Shown here: positions 1 to 6,935 of the stretch, piece by piece
Position numbering within the stretch: the stretch's first letter is position 1
Layout: each line of letters begins with the position of its first letter
Assembly (NCBI GenBank): GCA_003223995.1
Contig: QHYA01000195.1
Span: forward strand, 1-16,235
Source of the DNA: Acidobacteriota bacterium
Lineage (GTDB): Bacteria; Acidobacteriota; Polarisedimenticolia; QHYA01
Length of the DNA stretch: 16,235 bases
Reading direction: 5' to 3'
Made by a program: the position numbers and the translations under genes
Notes under the pieces: generated by a model
Told to the model about the DNA's origin: nothing
What the model saw: only the letters and a program-made list of their open reading frames with translations
Database searches by the model: none

Positions 1-1454
1 GGCAGCGGGTGGAGGGAAGGCTCCGGGAAGCGATGATGATCCGCGGGAAGCGTGACTCCTACGCGGCCCAGGACAGGCTCCTCGAGGAACTTCTGGAGCA
101 GGCGCCCGAGGAGGCGAGCGGCTCGGAGGAGACGGAGCCCGCCGAGCGGCAGTCGCAGGTCAAACGCATCTTTCACGACGTCCAGAACGACATCCTCCAC
201 CACGAGCTGCTCAGGCCGGAGGGCCGGCGGCTCGACGGACGAGCCTTCGACGAGATCCGTCCGATCACCTGCGAGGTCGGGCTCCTGCCTCGCACGCACG
301 GCTCGGCGCTGTTCACGAGGGGAGAGACCCAGGCGCTGGTGACGACGACCCTGGGAACCTCGGCGGACGCGCAGATCATCGACTTCATGGAGGAAGAGGG
401 AGAGAAGAGGTTCATGCTGCACTACAACTTCCCCCCGTTCTCCGTCGGAGAGGTCAAGTTCCTCCGGGGCCCCGGCCGGCGCGAGATCGGTCATGGTGCT
501 CTGGCCGAGCGCGCCCTCAGGCCGATGATCCCCTCCGAGGAGGGATTCCCCTACACGGTCCGCATCGTCTCCGACATCCTCGAGTCCAACGGCTCGTCCT
601 CGATGGCATCGATCTGCGGAGGCGCCCTGTCGATGATGGACGCCGGAGTGCCCTTGAAGGGGCCTGTGGCGGGCATCGCCATGGGGCTCGTCAAGAACGG
701 GGACCGTTTCGTGGTGCTGAGCGACATCGCCGGGGCGGAGGACCACTACGGGGACATGGACTTCAAGGTCTCGGGAACAAGCGCGGGGATCACGGCCCTC
801 CAGATGGATATCAAGATCGGGGGGATCACTCCCGAGATCATGAGAACAGCCCTGGAGCAGGCTCGCAGGGGACGGCTGTTCATCCTGGACGTCATGAGCC
901 AGACCCTCGGAGCGCCGAGGGCGCAGATCTCGGCCTATGCGCCGCGGATCCTCACGATCCAGATCCCCAAGGACAAGATCCGGGAGGTCATCGGGCCGGG
1001 GGGGAAGATGATCCGCTCGATCATCGAGAGGACCGGAGCCAAGATCGACATCCAGGACGACGGACGGGTCGATATCGCCTCCGTGGACGAGGACAGCGCA
1101 CTGCGGGCGATGGAGATCATCAAGGAGCTCACGGCCGAGGCGGAGCTAGGCAAGATCTACCTGGGCAAGGTCGTCCGGGTCGTCAACTTCGGCGCCTTCG
1201 TCGAGATCCTCCCTGGTGTGGAAGGACTGCTTCATATCTCGGAGATCGCCGACCACCGGGTGCGCGAGGTCGTCGACGAGATCCGCGAGGGGGACGAGGT
1301 TCTGGTCAAAGTGATCGACATCGACGCTCAGAACCGCGTCCGGCTCTCCCGGAAAGCCGCGATGAAGGAGCGGGAAGGAGCGGTGGCCGGGACGGCTTCC
1401 TCGGAACCGTCACCGCAGCGGGGAGTTGAGAAGGACCGCCCGCAGCGCCGCTGA
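1..1454 (+). CDS. pnp: Polynucleotide phosphorylase (PNPase), 3' part; 5' end outside window
   Basis: PNPase degrades RNA 3' to 5' by phosphorolysis and is a core degradosome enzyme in the cytoplasm. The frame is already open at base 3, so the gene enters from the left; the full protein is normally about 700 residues and about 480 are seen. In order: the end of the helical linker between the RNase PH domains; the second RNase PH domain (RTHGSALFTRGETQ, HYNFPPFSVGE); the phosphate-binding ESNGSSS near base 582; and the two metal-site aspartates in EDHYGDMDF at about 741 and 759, matching E. coli D486 and D492. A KH domain follows with IGPGGK near 990-1007, then an S1 domain (LGKVVRVVNFGAFVEI, HISEIAD) and a short charged tail ending in TGA. 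All expected catalytic residues in the visible part are present. The identification is essentially certain. Confidence 0.98.
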   Translation, partial: QRVEGRLREAMMIRGKRDSYAAQDRLLEELLEQAPEEASGSEETEPAERQSQVKRIFHDVQNDILHHELLRPEGRRLDGRAFDEIRPITCEVGLLPRTHGSALFTRGETQALVTTTLGTSADAQIIDFMEEEGEKRFMLHYNFPPFSVGEVKFLRGPGRREIGHGALAERALRPMIPSEEGFPYTVRIVSDILESNGSSSMASICGGALSMMDAGVPLKGPVAGIAMGLVKNGDRFVVLSDIAGAEDHYGDMDFKVSGTSAGITALQMDIKIGGITPEIMRTALEQARRGRLFILDVMSQTLGAPRAQISAYAPRILTIQIPKDKIREVIGPGGKMIRSIIERTGAKIDIQDDGRVDIASVDEDSALRAMEIIKELTAEAELGKIYLGKVVRVVNFGAFVEILPGVEGLLHISEIADHRVREVVDEIREGDEVLVKVIDIDAQNRVRLSRKAAMKEREGAVAGTASSEPSPQRGVEKDRPQRR

Positions 1455-1492
1455 GCGCTGCCCACTCGCAGGCCGGAGCGGAGGGGGCTGCC

Positions 1493-2773
1493 ATGGCTGA
1501 CAGGATCGGCCAGATCCTCATCCGCAAGGGGAAGATCACCCGCGAGCAACTGCTGGAAGCCCTGAGGACCCAGGAGTTCTTCGGCGGCTATCTGGGCAGT
1601 CACCTGATCAACCTCGGCTATCTCGACGAGGCCTCCCTCAGCTCGACTCTGGCGGAGATCCACGGCGTCCCTTCGGTCTCTTACAAGGAATTGCGGGCCG
1701 TCGCAAGGGACGTCGCTTCCGTTCTCACCCCGGGGCTTGCCCAGAAGTTCAGCGTGGTTCCCCTCAAGATCGAGGGGACCCGGCTCACTCTGGCCATGAC
1801 CAACCCGCACGACGCCGCGGCGATGGCCGAGATCGCCTCCGCGACGGGCTTGCAGGTCGTGCCGCATGTCGCTCCGGAGTTTCGCATCGCACAAGCACTG
1901 GAGAAACTCTACCGCGTGAGGCGGGAAGGGAAGAGGCGCATCGTCGTGAAATCCGAGCCGGCGCTGGCGGAGAGCCCCCCCTCCATCTCCCGCACGGCAG
2001 CCGGTTCTCCGGCGTCCGTCCGCGCGACGCAGGAAGCGGACCTCGGCCTGGACGGGCTTCCACTGAGCGCCACCGGTGTTGTCCCCGAGATGGACGCCCC
2101 TCTTTCCTCGGGCGCCGCCCCCCACAAGACGGAGGCTCGTCAGGAATCCTATCCGAAGTCTCTCAGGGACTGGCGGGAGTTCGATGATGAGCCGGAAGAG
2201 GGCGAAGCTGCCATTGCCGAGATGGAACCGGAAGCTCCGCCATCTCCTCCTCCCGCGCGCGTGGGGGGTCTGGAGGCGCCCGCGACTCTGGAGGAGGTCG
2301 CCGAGAGGCTCTCGCGCGCCACGACCCGTGAGGAGATCTGCCGGCCGCTCGTGCAGTTCATGGCGCGGCACTTCGGACGGGCGGCGATGCTGGCGGTGCT
2401 TCCCGACAGGACGCGCGTGCTCGACGCGGCAGGAGAAGGAGTCAGCGCCGAGATGGCCCGGGAGTTCTCGCTGCCTACAGGGCTGCCAAGCCTCTTCGAG
2501 CCTTTGCGGAGCGGCAAGAGCTTCCATCTTGGCCCCGTCGGCGCCCTTCACCCGGGCACGCGGCTTTTCTTCGCAGCCGTCGGCGGAGCGCCCCCTCCTT
2601 CGGCTCTCGTGCTGCCGGTGCTGGTTCGCGGCCGGCCCGTCGCCCTGCTCTACGCCGACAACCGCTCGTCGGAGATCGGTCCCGTGGACCTTGCTGTGTG
2701 GCGGAGGTTGAGCTCGATCGCTTCCGTCGCGCTGGAGACCGAGCTCCTGCGGAGGAAACTGCGCTCCTCCTGA
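1493..2773 (+). CDS. MshEN-domain protein with C-terminal GAF-like domain; putative c-di-GMP sensor
   Basis: This 426-residue protein begins with an MshEN domain, the N-terminal c-di-GMP-binding module of type II secretion and type IV pilus ATPases. Both tandem half-motifs are visible: RIGQIL...G...Q at residues 4-27, and YLGSHLINLG...L at 33-53, where the final Gln is replaced by Glu55. The rest of the MshEN fold runs to about residue 145. A low-complexity acidic and Pro-rich linker follows (about 150-260), then a GAF-like domain (about 265-420) ending ALVLPVLVRGRPVALLYADN and a helix. No Walker motif or ATPase domain is present, so this is not PilB or GspE. The ATG is preceded by a GGAGGG Shine-Dalgarno, 38 bases after pnp, and the gene ends in tandem stops TGA TAA. 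The GAF ligand is unknown. A signalling or regulatory role is an inference. Confidence 0.85.
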   Translation: MADRIGQILIRKGKITREQLLEALRTQEFFGGYLGSHLINLGYLDEASLSSTLAEIHGVPSVSYKELRAVARDVASVLTPGLAQKFSVVPLKIEGTRLTLAMTNPHDAAAMAEIASATGLQVVPHVAPEFRIAQALEKLYRVRREGKRRIVVKSEPALAESPPSISRTAAGSPASVRATQEADLGLDGLPLSATGVVPEMDAPLSSGAAPHKTEARQESYPKSLRDWREFDDEPEEGEAAIAEMEPEAPPSPPPARVGGLEAPATLEEVAERLSRATTREEICRPLVQFMARHFGRAAMLAVLPDRTRVLDAAGEGVSAEMAREFSLPTGLPSLFEPLRSGKSFHLGPVGALHPGTRLFFAAVGGAPPPSALVLPVLVRGRPVALLYADNRSSEIGPVDLAVWRRLSSIASVALETELLRRKLRSS

Positions 2774-2803
2774 TAAGGCCGGCGGTTTGCCCGGATCATG
2801 GGC

Positions 2804-2819
2804 CAGAAGAGGGCTTCTG
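2804..2819. terminator. Weak hairpin between convergent genes
   Basis: CAGAAG and CTTCTG form a 6-bp stem around the 4-base loop AGGG. It lies in the 79-base gap between the MshEN-GAF gene and the oppositely oriented LysM-type gene, where a bidirectional terminator would be expected. There is no T tract on either side, so it is only a candidate. Confidence 0.25.
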
Positions 2820-2852
2820 ACCTTGAGGGGGGACGCTAAGTCCTAGCCGGTC

Positions 2853-3945
2853 TTACTGGATCTCGACGCGGTCGCCGACGTAAACCTCACGGGCTGATTC
2901 GGTGATCTTCACCGCGGAGCTGGCGGGCCGGACCGTGACGACGAAGCCGGTGCCGAGGAGCTTGCGCGCGTAATCCGGTCCCGCTTCATTCGGCCGGTAG
3001 ATGGAGATCCTATCGCCCGGCCGCAGGCCGGCATTCGCCCCGAGACTGACCTGGATCACGTTCCCAAGGCCCATCGCTAGGATGTTGAAGGGCGCAGCGA
3101 CGACATACCCCTGCGCGTTGCCCGAAGGATTCGTTCCGTACCGGTCCATGGGCCGCACCGGGGATCCGGCTGGCACATCCGGGTCCCATTCCGGCACGAG
3201 CCTGTCCCCCTTGCCGATGTCAACGCAGGAGAAGCTGACCTCCGCCGTCGCCGACCCGGCCTGCACGGCGATCACCCGAATGCGGCCCCGCCGATCGACG
3301 AGAGTGCCCATGGGCTTGTCGGTCTCGGGGTCCTGGACCAGCGAGATGGGACGGATGACATCGTATTCGCTTCCCACACTCACCCCGTCCCTGGAGCCCC
3401 TGTTGACGTAGACCACGTCCCCCTGGCCTTGACATATTTTCTCTTCGTCGGTTCCTGCAATCCTCATCTCAGGCTGCCGGTAGTCGGCGTCGATGTAGCC
3501 GGAACAGTAGAGATCCTCCTTGTCGGCGAGGGGGGTCGGTTTGGGCGGAGCGGGCGGAGCGGGCGCCTGGGCGACCTTGGGGGCTTCCTCCTCCTCTTCT
3601 ATCGTTGTCATAGAAGCGGGGGCGTTCCCGACGCTGGGTGGGACGACCGTCGGAGGCGCTGGGATCACGATCGGGTCGCCCGGATAGATCCAGTGCTTCA
3701 TCGGGCAGCTTGGGAGGCTCGTACGGCGTCCAGTGTCCGTTGATGAATTTGAGGTTCTTCGGCGGGCGCGTGTTGGATTTCGCTACCGGGTTCGCCTTCT
3801 GCTTCTGGGCGGAGAGAGCGGGCTGGGCCGTTTCGTTCTGGCTCGCGGGCTGTTTCTTCTCCTGACCCGCGGGCTGTTCGTCCGCCACGGTCGCGGCCAT
3901 GGACAGGGCGAGCACGAGGAAAATCGCCGGACGATGAATTGTCAT
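2853..3945 (-). pseudogene. Secreted LysM/FlgT-C-like envelope protein, frameshifted with LysM core missing
   Basis: The N-terminal frame has a signal peptide (basic start, hydrophobic FLVLALSMAATVA), a Gln/Ala/Lys-rich stretch, then FINGHWTPYEPPKLPDE. The C-terminal frame starts at about 3701 with KHWIYPGDPIVIP and runs to the stop at 2853. In the family I recognise, these two motifs flank a LysM domain (GDTLWDLA...YLWPQIW); here they directly abut and the frame changes by one base. The C-terminal part holds a Pro-rich linker and two tandem beta-rich repeats (GDVVYVNRG...KGDRLVP and GNVIQVSLG...GDRVEIQ) that resemble the FlgT C-terminal domain. I chose ATG 3945 because GGAGG at 3955-3959 is spaced 9 bases from it; the GTG at 3951 would be too close. 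The intact protein was probably periplasmic or peptidoglycan-associated. As written, translation yields an aberrant 158-residue product. Confidence 0.72.
3694..3710 (-). other. Frameshift/deletion junction in the LysM-type gene
   Basis: On the - strand, the codons for LPDEA (N-terminal frame) overlap the codons for MKHW (C-terminal frame). The frame moves one base forward here, equivalent to a deletion of 3n+2 or an insertion of 3n+1. The expected LysM residues are absent between the two motifs, so a deletion of roughly 40 codons is the simplest reading. The deleted length is inferred from family memory, not measured. Confidence 0.7.
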
Positions 3946-3952
3946 TTCCACT

Positions 3953-3960
3953 CTCCTCCC
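3953..3960 (-). promoter_or_regulatory. Strong Shine-Dalgarno of the LysM-type gene
   Basis: GGGAGGAG on the - strand sits just upstream of the ATG at 3945. Its GGAGG core is 9 bases from that ATG and only about 3 bases from the upstream in-frame GTG at 3951. This decides the start in favour of ATG 3945. Confidence 0.7.
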
Positions 3961-4012
3961 GGGACGAGCAGGACGCCGCTTTTTCCGGCCGCGGCTCTAT
4001 TCCGGTACGCGA

Positions 4013-4040
4013 ATGATAGGTCCGAAAGAATTCCTGTCAA
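4013..4040 (-). promoter_or_regulatory. Sigma70-type promoter for the LysM-type gene
   Basis: On the - strand there is a perfect TTGACA -35 box (4035-4040), a 16-base spacer and a TATCAT -10 box (4013-4018, one mismatch to TATAAT). It lies in the AT-richer 167-base gap between rsmD and the LysM-type gene. A transcript would start near 4005 and leave a leader of about 60 bases before the ATG at 3945. It is the best promoter match I found in the window. The remainder of the gap shows nothing else I can name. Confidence 0.7.
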
Positions 4041-4112
4041 TCATTATTGCCAGGATCGGGAAACCTCGCAGCCGATCGACACCCGGTTAATATAGGTTTC
4101 GCTGGAGAAAAA

Positions 4113-4676
4113 TCAAAACCGGGCCGCGCGCTGGTAGAAGGACAGGGCCGTGTCCCCGTAGAAGGCTGTGCGCGTCCTGACCAGGAATCCAGCGGGCTCC
4201 GGCGGCGCCGCTTTCCGCCTGTGCTCGAAGACGATCAGCTCCGTCTCGGCAACGGCCGGGGGCGTCCTTTCCAGCTCCCGGAGCACCAAGGCGCCTTCGA
4301 TGGATTCATAAGGAGGATCGATGTAAGCGACGGCAAACGACTCCTCCGCCAGATCGCCGCGGCGGAGAAGGTCGACAACATCGGCGCCGATCACACGGGC
4401 CCGCCCCTCGAAGCCGCACCGGCTGAGGTTCGAATGGATCACCGCGATCGCTGCCCGGCTCTTCTCCACGAAGGTGACCTCCGAAGCTCCCCGCGACAGC
4501 GCCTCGATGCCCACCGCCCCCGATCCCGCATAGAGGTCGAGGAATGGCCGGTCCTTCACCCGATCACCAAGGATCGAGAAGAGCGCTTCCCGGACCCGAT
4601 CGGGCGTCGGCCTCACGGAACGGTCCCGCACGCTCCTCAAAGGGAAGCCCCGGGCCCGCCCCGCTATGACTCTCAT
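4113..4676 (-). CDS. rsmD: 16S rRNA (guanine(966)-N(2))-methyltransferase RsmD
   Basis: RsmD transfers a methyl group from S-adenosylmethionine to N2 of G966 of 16S rRNA during 30S maturation in the cytoplasm. The 187 residues match the family's usual length. Visible signatures are the N-terminal MRVIAGRARG, RPTPDRVREALFSIL (22-36), SAM-binding motif I DLYAGSGAVGIEA (47-59), the acidic VEKS after strand 2 (70-73), the catalytic DPPY (120-123), and the C-terminal FYGDTALSFY (172-181). It starts at ATG 4676 with a weak GAGG upstream and is divergent from the following membrane-protein gene. The coaD gene that often neighbours rsmD is not in the window. Confidence 0.95.
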   Translation of the reverse strand: MRVIAGRARGFPLRSVRDRSVRPTPDRVREALFSILGDRVKDRPFLDLYAGSGAVGIEALSRGASEVTFVEKSRAAIAVIHSNLSRCGFEGRARVIGADVVDLLRRGDLAEESFAVAYIDPPYESIEGALVLRELERTPPAVAETELIVFEHRRKAAPPEPAGFLVRTRTAFYGDTALSFYQRAARF

Positions 4677-4776
4677 CGCCGCTTTGCCTCGAGGTTGCCC
4701 TTCTTCGCGCTGCGCTCCAGCATGGGGGGCCCGCCGGAATGCCGTAGAATCTCACGAGCGCTGGAGAGCAGGAACG

Positions 4777-5553
4777 ATGGACTGCTTCGCGATGTGGCGG
4801 CGTACACGGATGGTGACCCTGACCGCCGTCTGTGCGGCGATCTATGCCGCGGTCCTGATCCCGACGCAGGTCTTCCCGCTCATTCCCGGCTCCACCAACC
4901 TCAGGCCCGGCAGCGCGATCGCGATCGTCCTTTCGCTGCTGTTCGGCCCGGCGGGCGCGTGGGGAGTCGCGTTCGGAAACACGCTCAACGATCTGTTCGG
5001 CACGTTCGGCCCGGGGACCTGGTTCGGTTTCTTCGGCAACTTCCTTCTCGGCCTCATTCCCTACAAACTCTGGACCGCCTGGAATGGCGGGCCGCTGCCT
5101 CCCGCCGGAGGGCGCGGCTGGCTGGTGTTCGTCCCTGCAGTGATCATCGCCTCTGCGGCTTGCGCCCTCGTCATCGGCTGGGGCCTGCATATCCTCGGCT
5201 TCGTCCCCTTCGCCGCCCTGGGGCCGATCATATTCCTGAACAACAGCCTGTTCGGTCTCGTCCTCGGACCACCGCTGCTGGCGGCTCTCGCTCCCAGGGT
5301 CCGAGCCTGGGGTATCACCTACGATGAGCTCCTCGATGAGAGTGAGAAGACACCCGGCGTCCTTGCCCGCCCCGCAAGCGTCCTCGTGGCCGCAGCCGCC
5401 CTGGGAGGACTCGCTCTTGGCGTTTACCTGTCCGCGGGAGTCCACGGCCAGGCGCTCTTTCGCGCCGAGCCTCGGGTCACCGGGGTGAGATCGATCGGCT
5501 TGGGTCTGTTTCCCATCATCGCGGTGCTCGTCCTCGCCACGATGCTCCTCTGA
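4777..5553 (+). CDS. Multi-spanning membrane protein, ECF-transporter S-component-like
   Basis: This 258-residue, very hydrophobic protein has about five to seven membrane segments. The N-terminal region (LTAVCAAIYAAVLIP, then NLRPGSAIAIVLSLLFGPAGAWG, then NTLNDLFGTFGPG, then FGFFGNFLLGLIPYKLW) resembles substrate-binding S components of energy-coupling-factor vitamin transporters of the QueT-like type. This is a resemblance from memory; the ligand cannot be predicted. The frame is open further upstream, but ATG 4777 is preceded by AGGA at a suitable distance and is followed by the first conserved helix. The upstream extension is compositionally unlike the rest and antisense to rsmD. The gene is divergent from rsmD across a 100-base gap with a weak TAGAAT -10-like box at 4745-4750 but no good -35. 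No ECF ATPase (EcfA) or EcfT gene is nearby, so it may use a shared module. Confidence 0.7.
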   Translation: MDCFAMWRRTRMVTLTAVCAAIYAAVLIPTQVFPLIPGSTNLRPGSAIAIVLSLLFGPAGAWGVAFGNTLNDLFGTFGPGTWFGFFGNFLLGLIPYKLWTAWNGGPLPPAGGRGWLVFVPAVIIASAACALVIGWGLHILGFVPFAALGPIIFLNNSLFGLVLGPPLLAALAPRVRAWGITYDELLDESEKTPGVLARPASVLVAAAALGGLALGVYLSAGVHGQALFRAEPRVTGVRSIGLGLFPIIAVLVLATMLL

Positions 5554-5555
5554 GC

Positions 5556-6860
5556 TCAGCGCCGCTTCCCCCTTGCTCTTCTTCGCGGCCCGGACCCCGG
5601 GCGATCCTGGGAGGCCCCCGAACGCGAAGAGGAAGAGGAGCCGGAGGAACGGTCGGAACCTGCGTGGGAGTATTGCCGGCCGGCGCCTCGCCCGCGCTGG
5701 CTGCCCCGGCGGATCGTCGGCGCGAGCGGGCGGGCTGGAGCAGCGTCCGGATCGAACTCCCCCATCGTCGCCCGCGGGACTTTCTGACCGATCAACTCCT
5801 CGATCTCGGCGAGCGCCTGCTCTTCCCGCGGCGTGTAGAGGGTGATGGCCCTGCCGGCCTTTTCCAGCCGGCCGGTCCGGCCGATGCGGTGGACATAGTC
5901 CTCGCTCGAGAGGGGCATGTCGTAGTTGAAGACATGGCTGATGTTGTCGATATCGAGACCGCGCCCGGCCACATCAGTGGCGACGAGAATGGTCACGCGC
6001 CCGTCGCGAAAAGCTTGAAGGGCCCGTTCTCGGTTGGCCTGCGAGAGGTCCGAGGACATCGAGTGGACCTCGAATCCATCCCGTCGGATCTGCGAGGCCA
6101 GCTCGGCCGTCGCCTTGCGGGTGGAGGTGAAGACAAGCGCCTTGCTCGGCCTCTCGATCCGAAGCAGCTCTCGCAACGCGTCGCTCTTCCGCGACTCCAT
6201 GACCCGATAGAAGAGCTGCACGATTCCCGGAGGGACCGTCACCCGGGGCTCCGCGCGGAACTCCAGCGGATGAAACATGTAGCGGCGTGCCAGGTTCAGG
6301 ATGGCAGGAGGCAGCGTGGCGGAGAAGAGCATCGTCTGGCGGCTCATCGGCGCCTTCCGCATGATCCGGTCCACGTCGGCGATGAAGCCCATGTCGAGCA
6401 TCCGGTCCGCCTCGTCCAGCACCAGCCAGCGGATCCGGCGCAGTGAGAGGTAGCCCGAATCGATGAAATCGATCAGCCTCCCCGGTGTCCCGACGACGAG
6501 GTCGAGACCACCCAGCAGGGTCTGCCTCTGGTGGCCGAGCGACGTGCCTCCGTAGATCACATCGCTCTTCACACCGAGCGGCCGGCCGACCTTCCTGGCT
6601 TCCTCGCCCACCTGAAGCGCCAGCTCGCGTGTGGGGCAGACCACGAGTGCCTGGACCTCGCCTCCCGGTCTCAATCGCTCCAGGATGGGAACCAGGAAAG
6701 CCAAGGTCTTCCCGCTCCCCGTACGCGCCACGCCGACGATGTCCTGCCCCTTCAACGCAGGCGGGATGCACGCCTCCTGGATCGGTGTGCACTCTTCATA
6801 GCCGAGCTGGACGAGGACACGGATCAAGGCCTCCCCCAGCTCCATCGAATCGAATCGCAT
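5556..6860 (-). CDS. DEAD-box ATP-dependent RNA helicase, RhlE-like
   Basis: The protein unwinds or remodels RNA using ATP, in ribosome assembly or RNA decay in the cytoplasm. All helicase motifs are intact in its 434 residues: the Q motif (F3, CTPIQ 24-28), Walker A ARTGSGKT (45-52), PTRELA (76-81), GG (104-105), TPGR (125-128), DEAD (149-152), SAT (180-182), ATDVAGRGLD (294-303) and HRIGRTGR (324-331). After about residue 375 comes a low-complexity tail rich in Arg, Gly and Ser that ends in a run of basic residues, typical of an RNA-binding extension. The subtype cannot be fixed by eye; RhlE or a CsdA-type protein are the alternatives. It starts at ATG 6860 with GAGGA upstream. Its stop lies 2 bases from the stop of the convergent membrane-protein gene. 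Confidence 0.96.
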   Translation of the reverse strand: MRFDSMELGEALIRVLVQLGYEECTPIQEACIPPALKGQDIVGVARTGSGKTLAFLVPILERLRPGGEVQALVVCPTRELALQVGEEARKVGRPLGVKSDVIYGGTSLGHQRQTLLGGLDLVVGTPGRLIDFIDSGYLSLRRIRWLVLDEADRMLDMGFIADVDRIMRKAPMSRQTMLFSATLPPAILNLARRYMFHPLEFRAEPRVTVPPGIVQLFYRVMESRKSDALRELLRIERPSKALVFTSTRKATAELASQIRRDGFEVHSMSSDLSQANRERALQAFRDGRVTILVATDVAGRGLDIDNISHVFNYDMPLSSEDYVHRIGRTGRLEKAGRAITLYTPREEQALAEIEELIGQKVPRATMGEFDPDAAPARPLAPTIRRGSQRGRGAGRQYSHAGSDRSSGSSSSSRSGASQDRPGSGPRRRARGKRR

Positions 6861-6884
6861 CCTGGTACGGTCCTCGTCCTGAGG

Positions 6885-6918
6885 CCTTCGCTCCGATCAA
6901 GCTAGCATAGGGCGAAGG
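6885..6918. terminator. Inverted repeat between the tonB-like gene and the helicase gene
   Basis: CCTTCGC (6885-6891) and GCGAAGG (6912-6918) form a 7-bp stem around a 20-base loop that itself contains the palindrome GCTAGC. It lies in the 75-base gap after the stop of the TonB-type gene and before the helicase start. It could end transcription of the long bamA-to-tonB operon, but the loop is large and no T tract follows. Confidence 0.3.
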
Positions 6919-6935
6919 GCGGCCACACCGGGTGG

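Noticed and set aside
1328..2551. 407-codon open frame on the - strand opposite the MshEN-GAF gene
   Set aside because: It is antisense to a gene with recognised domains and has shadow composition (Arg, Gly, His-rich) and no credible ribosome-binding site.
3469..3693. Arg/Pro-rich C-terminal extension in the N-terminal frame of the LysM-type gene
   Set aside because: After the junction this frame reads the real C-terminal part out of register, so the sequence is a frameshift product and not a domain.
3694..3710. Programmed ribosomal frameshift at the LysM-type junction
   Set aside because: There is no classic slippery heptamer and no clear stimulatory structure, and a shift would not explain why the LysM core itself is missing.
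4715..4766. 7-bp inverted repeat CTCCAGC/GCTGGAG in the rsmD divergent gap
   Set aside because: The arms are short and 38 bases apart in GC-rich DNA; this is expected by chance, and there is no T tract or known operator pattern.
4047..5327. 426-codon open frame on the + strand across rsmD and the membrane-protein gene
   Set aside because: It runs antisense to rsmD and out of frame through the S-component-like gene. Its composition is Arg/Pro/Gly-rich with no domain.
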